Source: Gammaproteobacteria bacterium (GTDB taxonomy: Bacteria > Pseudomonadota > Gammaproteobacteria > Enterobacterales > Kangiellaceae). From it: a DNA stretch of 8,448 bases. The stretch is from NCBI GenBank assembly GCA_002401655.1, contig NVTT01000004.1, forward strand, positions 39,038 through 47,485, given 5' to 3'. The position numbers were made by a program, and so were the translations under genes. The notes under the pieces are model-generated. The model worked only from the letters and a program-made list of their open reading frames with translations. It searched no databases and was not told the origin of the DNA. Numbering within the stretch: position 1 is the stretch's first letter; each line of letters begins with the position of its first letter. Shown here one piece after another: positions 1 through 6,594 of the stretch.

Positions 1-528
1 GTTTTAGGTGTGATTGCCAATGTTTTTTATCAAGATATGGGCTTTAGTAAGATTGAAATTGCGGCAGCTTCCAAAACATTTGGCTTGGTAATGACTATTT
101 TAGGCGGGTTCTTAGGTGGCGTGTTGTCGGTAAAATATGGGGTTATGAAAATATTAGTAGTCGGTGCGGTATCAACTATTATTACGAATTTGTTTTTCGT
201 GATATTAGCCGGAGCGGGTCATGATATTACTTTACTCTATTTAGTTATTTCAGCTGATAATATTACCGGAGGACTGGCAAGTACGGCTTTTATTGCTTAT
301 TTAGCGAGTTTAACGAACGTTTCTTTTACTGCGGTTCAATATGCGTTATTTAGTTCTTTGATGACGTTAATTCCTAAGGCGCTTGGTGGTTATTCGGGGA
401 GTATCGTTGATTCAGTGGGTTATGAAAATTTCTTTCTTATTGCGAGTGCTATGGGTTTACCCGTATTGTTTATTATCTATTTTGTTAATCGTTTAACGCC
501 CAAGACAATAAAAACGGAACCTAAGTAG
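1..528 (+). CDS. ampG: AmpG-family muropeptide MFS permease, 3' part only
   Basis: This is the C-terminal 175 residues of an inner-membrane transporter; the reading frame is open to the first base, so the gene starts upstream of the window. AmpG proteins import anhydro-muropeptides released from peptidoglycan for recycling, and in some species feed the AmpR/beta-lactamase signal. The fragment begins within the second MFS half. It contains the family-typical run FYQDMGFSKIEIA, then SKTFG, a Gly-rich turn (GGFLGG), ADNITGGLASTAFIAYL and the QYALFSS segment followed by a GGYSG turn, all of which I recognise from AmpG proteins. About five hydrophobic helices are visible and the tail (RLTPKTIKTEPK) is charged. 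A GTG codon at base 10 could be mistaken for a start but lies inside a conserved helix region. It is convergent with the next gene. The family is clear, but some species carry paralogues, so the symbol is slightly less certain. Confidence 0.88.
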   Translation, partial: VLGVIANVFYQDMGFSKIEIAAASKTFGLVMTILGGFLGGVLSVKYGVMKILVVGAVSTIITNLFFVILAGAGHDITLLYLVISADNITGGLASTAFIAYLASLTNVSFTAVQYALFSSLMTLIPKALGGYSGSIVDSVGYENFFLIASAMGLPVLFIIYFVNRLTPKTIKTEPK

Positions 529-537
529 GTTCCGTTT
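512..537. terminator. Hairpin, probable bidirectional terminator between convergent genes
   Basis: A perfect 11-bp stem (AAACGGAACCT, 512-522, with AGGTTCCGTTT, 527-537) closes a 4-base loop. It sits between the convergent ampG-like gene and the outer-membrane protein gene. The ampG stop codon (TAG, 526-528) lies at the loop and the start of the right arm, so the last codons of the permease are part of the stem. On the minus strand the stem is followed by TTTTATT, a short U tract. On the plus strand the stem itself ends in TTT and is followed by a weaker T-rich stretch. It fits a shared terminator, more convincing for the minus-strand gene. Confidence 0.7.
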
Positions 538-570
538 CGGTGTAAATTTTATTGCTTTAATATTTAATTT

Positions 571-1338
571 CTAGAAGTGGAAAAAAGCGCTTACGTAAGC
601 TCCTTTGAATTCTACATCGGCTAGTAAACCACTTTCGTCTATATCCATCGTAAATGCTCTAAAGCCTGCTTTTGCTCCTAAGCCGATTTCGCTTTCATAT
701 CCGATTGAAAATTCTGTATCTGAAAGAGAGTTACCATCAATGCTGATGATGTTTAAAGTTCCATCTACAAAAAAACCAGTGAAAGGTAAATCAACTCTAC
801 CTTTTAGGTAAAGTAATGGAATTGTAAAATTTAAACTGACGTGTTCATCTATATTTGAACCATTAGGGTCAGTCTTTAATGAGACAACACCATCATATTG
901 GCGAAATGTTAAACCTGCATCTAAGTTGATCCAATTGTCTAAAAATTCATAGTAGAGGGTATATTCGATATTACTCATATCGATTACGGTAGTAACATCT
1001 TCATTTACTGTAAATGTTTGCCCTTCAAAATCAAGCGTTTCAGTTAAAGTATTCGTTGCAGTTGAATTAAGATCCGACGAAACAACTTTAAAATTAGGAA
1101 TAAATGGCAATGGATGTTCAATCGAAGCCCAAATAACTTGATGAGTATCATCAACGAATCCCAAATCATCTTGAATATTAATGTTAGTACCAGTTACACC
1201 TGATGAATCTGACGCGATGGTGCCAGAATAATCAGGCGTCCATTGATATGCGCCTACTTCTACTCCCGCAAAATCTGCAGATGCGAAAGGGGCAAGTGTT
1301 AAACCGACAATTGCGACTAATGTTTGTTTGTTAATCAT
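571..1338 (-). CDS. TIGR04219-family outer-membrane beta-barrel protein
   Basis: A 255-residue protein that should cross the inner membrane by Sec and insert in the outer membrane. Residues 1-21 form a signal peptide (MINKQTLVAIVGLTLAPFASA, with cleavage after ASA and before DF). The mature part is a series of short alternating strands ending in a terminal aromatic residue (AFFHF), the usual outer-membrane barrel signal. Stretches I recognise from the TIGR04219 family are GAYQWTPDYSG near the N-terminus, IQDDLGF, WASIEHPLPFIPN, YTLYYEFLDNWINLDAGLTFRQ, LYLKGRVDLPFTGFFV and GYESEIGLGAKAGFRAF. Length and strand pattern match the family, whose function is unknown; it may be a small pore or a structural barrel. 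The ATG at 1338 is preceded by AAAGGA (1345-1350) at good spacing. It has its own upstream region and is not obviously part of the kinase operon. Confidence 0.85.
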   Translation of the reverse strand: MINKQTLVAIVGLTLAPFASADFAGVEVGAYQWTPDYSGTIASDSSGVTGTNINIQDDLGFVDDTHQVIWASIEHPLPFIPNFKVVSSDLNSTATNTLTETLDFEGQTFTVNEDVTTVIDMSNIEYTLYYEFLDNWINLDAGLTFRQYDGVVSLKTDPNGSNIDEHVSLNFTIPLLYLKGRVDLPFTGFFVDGTLNIISIDGNSLSDTEFSIGYESEIGLGAKAGFRAFTMDIDESGLLADVEFKGAYVSAFFHF

Positions 1339-1392
1339 AATTTATCCTTTAATTGATTAGAGGCTTTTAATTCTGAATTTGATTTAACTATC

Positions 1393-1434
1393 GTTTGCAA
1401 ACCGGTTTTATTCTCAAAAGCTGAATTAAATCAA
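1393..1434 (-). promoter_or_regulatory. Candidate promoter and palindromic operator for the outer-membrane protein gene
   Basis: Two perfect 10-bp palindromes overlap: GTTTGCAAAC (1393-1402) and AAACCGGTTT (1399-1408). The second has the central CG and A/T-rich arms typical of LacI-family operators. On the minus strand a weak promoter can be drawn as TTGATT (1434-1429), an 18-bp spacer and TAAAAC (1410-1405). The palindromes would then cover the -10 box and the transcription start, about 60 bases before the ATG, which is a classic repressor position. The palindromes are seen directly; the promoter boxes and the regulator family are inference. Confidence 0.35.
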
Positions 1435-1547
1435 GGTCTAACACGATAACTAAAACCATTATGGAACAATTCTAGCAGTAATGCTGAGTAAATGTTCACA
1501 AACGGGCAATAAATAACGCTAAATGGTGATTACTTTAGCTGGATATC

Positions 1548-2114
1548 TCATAACGAAATAAAATCAATGAGTTCTTTATCGGTAAATATATTATGGAACT
1601 GTTTACTTAACATTTGATTCATTACGCCAGTTGCATCAAATTCGTCGACTGGGTTAGCGACTTCTTGCGAACGTGAAGTTTTGTAGGTTTTGCTCCAGCG
1701 TTCGCTCTTTTTGTGAATGATCATTTCAAGCTCACTTTGTGCGGTTAACTTGCTCTTAAGAAAACCTGATGCTACTGACAAATTGAGCTCAATGATTTTT
1801 ATTTCAAGACCAATATCGGCTAATAATACTCGATTAATAATTTTAAAATGATTATCTTTTAAAAATTGAGTGAGTTTTGATTTTAACGCTTCATGGTCAG
1901 GAATATCCGCGTTTACCAAGGTGAGTGTAGTCGTATCAGTTCCCTCAACTCTATTATCAATGACTTCAACATAAACAATTTCTTTGCTTTCTAGAGCGGA
2001 TGAAAGTTGAGAAAAATCAGGATCGATTTGATAGATTAATTTTGATGAAGAACAACCCAAAATAAAGGTACTACAAATAATAGCGGTTAATAATAAAAAT
2101 TGATTATTTCTCAT
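1548..2114 (-). CDS. YajG-family lipoprotein
   Basis: A 188-residue lipoprotein. The N-terminus MRNNQFLLLTAIICSTFILGC is a short lipoprotein signal peptide with a good lipobox (ILGC). Ser at +2 predicts sorting to the outer membrane by the Lol rule. The rest aligns by eye with E. coli YajG along its whole length: an early strand with V-x-D-x-R (VEVIDNR), a helix (ALKSKLTQFLKDNHFKI), a strand block (LEIKIIELNLSV followed by ..KSKLTAQSELEMII), then KTYKTSR and a C-terminal helix ending TDKELIDFI. The YajG function is not established. I chose ATG at 2114 rather than the TTG five codons earlier, because GAGAGG (2127-2122) sits seven bases before the ATG and would lie inside the longer frame. It starts 33 bases after the kinase stop, so it is probably co-transcribed with the kinase. 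In E. coli yajG is adjacent to ampG; here ampG is one gene away and convergent. Confidence 0.75.
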   Translation of the reverse strand: MRNNQFLLLTAIICSTFILGCSSSKLIYQIDPDFSQLSSALESKEIVYVEVIDNRVEGTDTTTLTLVNADIPDHEALKSKLTQFLKDNHFKIINRVLLADIGLEIKIIELNLSVASGFLKSKLTAQSELEMIIHKKSERWSKTYKTSRSQEVANPVDEFDATGVMNQMLSKQFHNIFTDKELIDFISL

Positions 2115-2147
2115 TTTGATGCCTCTCAACGTGACTTTTTTAATTTA

Positions 2148-3905
2148 TTATTCAAGAACTGATGGTATATTAACATCAAATCTGACACCAGTAATATCTA
2201 GCGCTTTAAATGTGAAAATTTGTTTCTTTTTAAATACGTTTAGGGATATTTCCCATTCTGGTAGTCGCAAGCTATTTTCAACGGATCGATTATCAACCCA
2301 TGTTTGGATAGTTTTATTATTGCTAGCGATTTCTTCGATAGAAAATATTTGTTCGGATGTTAGGTTCATTATTTGAATGGTTTTTAACGGAATGTCATGT
2401 TCGATCTTCAGATCATTATTGAGTTTGTTTTCATCTCTGTTTCTGATGTTGTCAATTGAGTTTTCAGACTCTAAAAGACAGCAAACCATGCGTTCATTCA
2501 GTTTTTCGCACTGGATAAAGTAGATGAAAATTTCACCACTAGCTAACCCCAGTATTAATTTGTAAGTTGTTTTATTACTATTAATATTGATTGCTTTTAT
2601 TGTTCCTTGATAGCCTTTGACTATTTCATTAGCAAAATATAAACCTAATCCGCGCCCATGAACATCCTTTTTGCGTCTGGTTGTATATCCTAGTTTAAAT
2701 ATTTGGTCTAACTCTTCATCTGCAATGTTATTACCGCGGTTGTATATAGAAAATAAAATCGCATCGTTTGTTGGTTCTGAATCGTCTTCGTAAACTTCAT
2801 CCACTTCTAATTTGGTTGAAGCTATATTGATTACAATGCGGTCGCTTTTTTGTTTATAACGAATTTTGTTGGAAAAAAATTGAGCGTTTTTAATGAGGTT
2901 TTCTAGCAGTAATACAATATGATTTGGATTGCCTAATAATTCATTGGTCGTGTCAGTACAAATTAGAAACTGCTCATTTTCAAAATTAAAAGGTTGGTTA
3001 AAGAGTTCTGAATTGATTTTACCATTAATGAGTAGATGTCGTGTTTCCTCTGAATCGGTAAATAGTTGTAATGACATCAGTAGCGCTTGTAATGGATAAA
3101 ACGTCGGGTGATATCCAATGGTTAAAGAGGTATCGGTATGTTGGTTAGCATTTAATTGTGTTTGAAAATAATTCTCTTCATACTCAATTAATTTATTGCC
3201 AATATAAAGAGACATGTTTTCAGCGGTAGAGAGATCAAGTAAATCCCATAGGTAATTGATTGAGTCTTTTGCTGACTGGTAATCATACAATGAGCTTTCT
3301 GTTTGTTGAGCGTTTTCATCTATCGTTTGTGTTCCATTTAGCGCATTCTTCTGCTCATAAATGGCAAGAAATCTTTGCTGTTCAATGGCTCGATTTAACG
3401 CGATATTAATCTTGTCATAACTAATGACACCATTGTGTCTGACTTCAGAAGCAATTCCCTTAAAGTGAATAAATTTTTCATCAAAATCCATGTATTCGAT
3501 TAATTTATCGCTTATAAAGGATTTCAGTTTATTGGTGTGATCCGAGTACGTGTTAGCTCTAAGTTGTTGCTTGTTTTTTTGCTTCCAGGTTTGCTCTATT
3601 TGTTGAGTTAGGCGTTGGAAGCTCGATTGATTTATTTGTTGATGTCGATTAAAAATAAATAATTCAAGTAAGAACACTAATAATAGACTCGCTAACAATG
3701 CTTTTAAATGTGTTGGATGAAATATTAAACTTTTTATATCTGAACTAAAAGGAAAGTTAAAATCTAATTGGCTCGCCAAAATATAAATACAGACTAATGA
3801 GAAAATGATACTAAGCCAAGGAAAGTAACTTTTACTCACGAGGGCTTTTGTTATAGAACTCGATTGTTCAGTTCTTTCTGATTCATTGATATTATTTTCA
3901 TTCAT
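2148..3905 (-). CDS. Membrane sensor histidine kinase-like protein, atypical
   Basis: A 585-residue protein with a GHKL/HATPase domain, presumably the partner of the response regulator encoded just upstream. Two membrane helices lie at about residues 28-47 and 67-85, joined by a short loop of about 20 residues, so there is no sizeable periplasmic sensor domain. A polar, helical linker (about 88-250) follows. The ATPase boxes are N box ENLIKNA (335-341), a G1-like YNRGNN (388-393, Asn in place of the usual Asp), F box IFKLGYTT (402-409) and G2 GRGLGLY (417-423). I find no canonical HisKA H box; His147 (FIHFKG) and His157 (EVRHNG) are the candidate phosphoacceptors. About 130 residues follow the ATPase domain (455-585) with no fold I recognise, which is unusual because the HATPase is normally last. 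The ATG at 3905 has only a weak ribosome site. The lipoprotein gene follows 33 bases downstream. Confidence 0.8.
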   Translation of the reverse strand: MNENNINESERTEQSSSITKALVSKSYFPWLSIIFSLVCIYILASQLDFNFPFSSDIKSLIFHPTHLKALLASLLLVFLLELFIFNRHQQINQSSFQRLTQQIEQTWKQKNKQQLRANTYSDHTNKLKSFISDKLIEYMDFDEKFIHFKGIASEVRHNGVISYDKINIALNRAIEQQRFLAIYEQKNALNGTQTIDENAQQTESSLYDYQSAKDSINYLWDLLDLSTAENMSLYIGNKLIEYEENYFQTQLNANQHTDTSLTIGYHPTFYPLQALLMSLQLFTDSEETRHLLINGKINSELFNQPFNFENEQFLICTDTTNELLGNPNHIVLLLENLIKNAQFFSNKIRYKQKSDRIVINIASTKLEVDEVYEDDSEPTNDAILFSIYNRGNNIADEELDQIFKLGYTTRRKKDVHGRGLGLYFANEIVKGYQGTIKAININSNKTTYKLILGLASGEIFIYFIQCEKLNERMVCCLLESENSIDNIRNRDENKLNNDLKIEHDIPLKTIQIMNLTSEQIFSIEEIASNNKTIQTWVDNRSVENSLRLPEWEISLNVFKKKQIFTFKALDITGVRFDVNIPSVLE

Positions 3906-3973
3906 AATTTATTGTTTCAGTGCGCTAGCATAAAACTATGCACTTTTAGTGTAAGGTTTTAGTGTCAATTTTT

Positions 3974-4056
3974 GTAGGGTTGCACGTCTGTTTGTGCCCA
4001 CCATTTATATAAACTATTGCCTTGAAAAGGTGGGCAGTGGAAATTGCCCACCCTAC
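3974..4056. repeat. REP/BIME-like two-hairpin repeat between regulator and kinase genes
   Basis: An 83-base element has 7-bp terminal inverted repeats, GTAGGGT (3974-3980) and ACCCTAC (4050-4056). Inside are three copies of the octamer TGCCCACC or its complement: 3995-4002, 4029-4036 (as GGTGGGCA) and 4045-4052. The right half is a perfect hairpin (8-bp stem, 8-base loop). The left half is a degenerate hairpin pairing GGGTTGCAC with GTGCCCACC. This arrangement of two hairpins in opposite orientation is that of REP doublets (BIMEs) or small MITE-like elements. GTAGGGTGGGCA-type repeats are, to my knowledge, common in gammaproteobacterial genomes. It fills much of the 190-base gap between the two genes and could attenuate or stabilise the shared transcript. 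Confidence 0.65.
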
Positions 4057-4095
4057 TTTTGTTTATTGCTAATAACGACCTTTAGTTGTTTCTGC

Positions 4096-4995
4096 TTATC
4101 TATGGACTTTCCGTCCAAAGTAATTGATTTGTTTCCAACAGTAAGCTCCATCGTCACCAAAGGTTACAATGCCTTCTCCTTTCGCGCAAATTTCAGAAAA
4201 ACTTAATTGATTATTGTTGCTGCTGGCATTTTGAAAAGAATTCCTTAAAGTCTTAATATGTTGTCGATAGCTGGCATAATTAAAACGGTCAAGATTTAAT
4301 TTTTCTTCCATTTGAGATGTATTCACAGGATGAGGTGAAGCGTCAACCAAATAGCGTAATATTTTTCTTGGTGTTGGCGCTAGTGGTCTTTGAGAGTTTT
4401 TAGGATTCATCAGTTTTTCACCATACCAATAAACGTTCCAGGTGACCAAATCGATGATTAACTCGCCTTGTTTTATTTTATTATCTTTATCGCTTGGAGC
4501 TTTTTCGTTTGAACCCGTTAAATGACTGATCGATGTTGCTCGCAATAGCGCCTTTATTCGCCAGCATAAAACCTTTTCTATATTCTCTTGATGCTTCGCA
4601 ATAAAATCTCGTGTCTGTGAATTTGCAAATACTTTTTCTTCGGTTGAGGTTCCACTGTGTTCCGATAAAAATATAATCGGAACTTGAGGCCAAACTCGGT
4701 TGATCAGTTTTGACAAGGATAATCCAGCATCGTTATCACCGTTCATATTAGCATCTAATATAACGATGTCGGGGGTTTGATAATCATTTTGTTTGATTGA
4801 TTGGTTGATCACTTGGCGCGCAGATTCTTCAAAGCGGTAAACTTCAACTTCGTTGTCGTTTCCACAACTCGCTGACTTGTCTTCCGACGATGCGGAATCA
4901 TAAGTAGAACCAATGGAGAAGTCAGCTTTTTCTAGTATTGACTGAAAGCGGTCAATCCAATGAAACTGATCTTCTACCCAAAACAATTTAATCAT
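4096..4995 (-). CDS. OmpR-type response regulator
   Basis: A 299-residue cytoplasmic DNA-binding regulator. The receiver domain covers about residues 1-150: acidic pair Glu8-Asp9 (WVEDQ), phosphoacceptor Asp81 (VILDANMNG), Ser111 at the conserved Thr/Ser position (IIFLSEHSG) and Lys134 (DFIAKHQ). All key residues for phosphotransfer are present. A linker leads to a C-terminal winged helix (about 175-290) with PRKILRYLV, the recognition-helix region YRQHIKTLRNSF and a wing containing GEGIVTFGDDGAYCW, as in the OmpR/PhoB effector domain. The protein is longer than the usual 220-240 residues, partly because of a polar, Ser/Asp-rich insert of about 20 residues (31-50) between helix 1 and strand 2. 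It lies upstream of the kinase on the same strand and is divergent from the membrane-protein/VWA pair, which are its most likely targets. The ribosome site before ATG 4995 is weak. Confidence 0.88.
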   Translation of the reverse strand: MIKLFWVEDQFHWIDRFQSILEKADFSIGSTYDSASSEDKSASCGNDNEVEVYRFEESARQVINQSIKQNDYQTPDIVILDANMNGDNDAGLSLSKLINRVWPQVPIIFLSEHSGTSTEEKVFANSQTRDFIAKHQENIEKVLCWRIKALLRATSISHLTGSNEKAPSDKDNKIKQGELIIDLVTWNVYWYGEKLMNPKNSQRPLAPTPRKILRYLVDASPHPVNTSQMEEKLNLDRFNYASYRQHIKTLRNSFQNASSNNNQLSFSEICAKGEGIVTFGDDGAYCWKQINYFGRKVHR

Positions 4996-5001
4996 ATCTG
5001 T

Positions 5002-5083
5002 TTATTCACATTCGTTTGATCACAGTGTTAATCTTTATTTCAATTATCTCGTTTTTTTCACCGATTTTTCACAGCCATATTAG
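5002..5083. promoter_or_regulatory. Divergent control region with TCAC direct repeats and candidate promoter
   Basis: The 135-base gap between the regulator (-) and the membrane-protein gene (+) holds repeated boxes. TTTTTCAC occurs at 5054-5061 and again at 5065-5072, exactly 11 bp apart. Related copies are TTATTCAC at 5002-5009 (7 of 8 bases) and TTGATCAC at 5016-5023 (6 of 8). Tandem half-sites with an 11-bp period are how OmpR/PhoB-type regulators bind DNA. A plus-strand promoter can be drawn as TTTTCA (5055-5060), 17 bp, TATTAG (5078-5083), with the repeats on the -35 box as in PhoB-type activation. No clear minus-strand promoter was found. The repeats are seen directly; that the neighbouring regulator binds them is inference. 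Confidence 0.5.
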
Positions 5084-5130
5084 ACACTAGCGGTGTTGTT
5101 ATTCTACTAATCCTAACAAAGAGGTGAAAC

Positions 5131-6594
5131 ATGTCAAATGAACTACTAACCGTTTGGTCGGACAATCCATCAACATCGCTAATAATTTGGGGTGTTATCA
5201 TCATAATCAGTTTATATCTGGGCAGAAAACAAGCTCACCAGATGTTCAAATCAACCGGGCAAGGATTATATTCGACGTTACGTCTATGGGCATTTAGTTT
5301 ACGCCAATTAGAAAATAGAGTGTCTCAACGTAATAGAGACATTTTACTAGCGAGTGGCGCAAAAGCATCAGAAAAAACCATTGAACGAGAGTTTACCCGT
5401 ATTACCGATATTGTTCAGCGAGACTTGTCACAATATCCTGCTCTACATAAACAAATAGCTGAATCAATTGATAGAATTGAGATTGATTATCAAAGCTCTT
5501 CTAGTGCAGCGTTGCTACCTCCAGCATGGGGTAACGTGGTTGAGACTATCGCGAATTTACCCTCTAATGGTGATCCAACGGTTAATAAAATATTAACTAA
5601 TATCAAAAAAGCGGTTGATGAATCTCATCAACAAACACTCAAAGCCTTTAAAAAATCGAGCGCAGAAAGTCATCGTTTATTAAAAGGTATGCTTCCTGTT
5701 TGGCGTGAAATAGATGGCAAACTAACAGTAGTCGATGAAAAAATTAGTGGGTTAGCTGAACGTTCAAAAAATATTGATGAGCAAATTAATAATTACTCGA
5801 ATATTTTAGCTAATCAAGATGTGGCTATTAATGCGCTTGGCTCTTCAGCGTTCACCCAGTTTTTTATCTCTGGTTTGGTTTTAGTGATAGCTGTTTTAGG
5901 CGGTTTGATTAATTTCCAGTTGATCGCCATGCCAATGGCTGAAATGGTAGGAGGAGCCAGTTATATTGGATCATTAAAAACATCTGACATCGCTGCGTTA
6001 GTAATCATCTTAGTAGAAATCGCGATGGGGTTATTTTTATTAGAATCGTTACGCATCACACACCTATTTCCAATCATCAGTAGCATGGATGACAAAATGA
6101 GACGTCGAATGATGTGGGTGTCTTTTGCAATATTGGCAATATTAGCCAGCATTGAATCATCATTAGCCTATATGCGCGATCTGTTAGCTTTAGATAGAGA
6201 AGCGTTACAACAATCATTGATAGGTGTTGGCGCAACTAGTGGCGTTGTAGAAGCGCAATTTAGATGGATACCTTCTGTCGGACAAATGGTGATGGGATTT
6301 ATATTACCTTTTGCGCTTGCTTTTATTGCGATACCCTTGGAGTCTTTTATCCATTCGCTGCGAATTGTTATCGGTCTTATTAGTGTCAGTGTTTTAAGAA
6401 TACTGCGTATCTTAGTGAGATTGTTGGGAGGACTATCTAAGCACTTTTTCAAACTGTTAACTCATTTTTTCGACTTGTTAATTATGTTGCCATTGAGTGT
6501 GGAAAGATTAGTCAAAAGCCAAATGGGAACTAATCAACAAGATGAAGTTGAGTCAAAGAAATCAAATTCAAACCCAAGCGGAGTAAAATTATGA
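5131..6594 (+). CDS. Multi-pass membrane protein of unknown family
   Basis: A 487-residue inner-membrane protein that I do not recognise. Helix 1 is at about 17-30 and is followed by positive residues (GRKQAHQMFK), which places the N-terminus outside. Residues 34-240 form a long, hydrophilic, mostly helical cytoplasmic region (for example ERVFTRI-like heptad stretches around 60-120 and 155-230). Then come four more strong helices at about 243-265, 287-306, 328-346 and 383-404, and amphipathic, Arg/Leu-rich helices (408-433, 437-455) before a polar Ser/Asn-rich tail. The loop with MRRRMM (323-328) should be cytoplasmic; the 349-382 loop should be periplasmic. The layout loosely recalls channel or MotA/TolQ-like scaffolds, but I see no diagnostic motif for either. 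ATG 5131 has a strong GAGG (5121-5124) at good spacing. Its stop overlaps the start of the VWA lipoprotein by four bases (ATGA), so the two are translationally coupled and probably act together. Confidence 0.8.
   Translation: MSNELLTVWSDNPSTSLIIWGVIIIISLYLGRKQAHQMFKSTGQGLYSTLRLWAFSLRQLENRVSQRNRDILLASGAKASEKTIEREFTRITDIVQRDLSQYPALHKQIAESIDRIEIDYQSSSSAALLPPAWGNVVETIANLPSNGDPTVNKILTNIKKAVDESHQQTLKAFKKSSAESHRLLKGMLPVWREIDGKLTVVDEKISGLAERSKNIDEQINNYSNILANQDVAINALGSSAFTQFFISGLVLVIAVLGGLINFQLIAMPMAEMVGGASYIGSLKTSDIAALVIILVEIAMGLFLLESLRITHLFPIISSMDDKMRRRMMWVSFAILAILASIESSLAYMRDLLALDREALQQSLIGVGATSGVVEAQFRWIPSVGQMVMGFILPFALAFIAIPLESFIHSLRIVIGLISVSVLRILRILVRLLGGLSKHFFKLLTHFFDLLIMLPLSVERLVKSQMGTNQQDEVESKKSNSNPSGVKL

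Noticed and set aside
589..600. Perfect 12-bp palindrome GCTTACGTAAGC
   Set aside because: It lies inside the last codons of the outer-membrane protein gene and encodes ordinary strand residues; one such palindrome is plausible by chance.
1518..1539. Hairpin GCTAAA/TTTAGC downstream of the YajG-like gene as a terminator
   Set aside because: The stem is only six A/T-rich pairs with a ten-base loop and no U tract follows on the minus strand; too weak to call.
3919..3944. Inverted repeat AGTGC...GCACT with inner GCATA/TATGC before the kinase start
   Set aside because: Short stems with unpaired bases; it could be leader structure but gives no clear riboswitch or terminator form.
3994..4206. Plus-strand open frame of 70 codons overlapping the repeat and the regulator's 3' end
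   Set aside because: No ribosome site; it reads through the repeat and antisense to a clear gene, so it is a shadow.
2148..4995. Match to the proteobacterial dedicated sortase two-component pair
   Set aside because: No sortase, no LPXTG-like substrate and no OmpA-type partner gene in the window, and the regulator is much longer than expected.
4996..5030. CRP site suggested by TGTGA/TCACA sequences
   Set aside because: The TGTGA-type pentamers are direct, not inverted with a six-base spacer, so they do not form a CRP palindrome; they fit the TCAC repeat series better.
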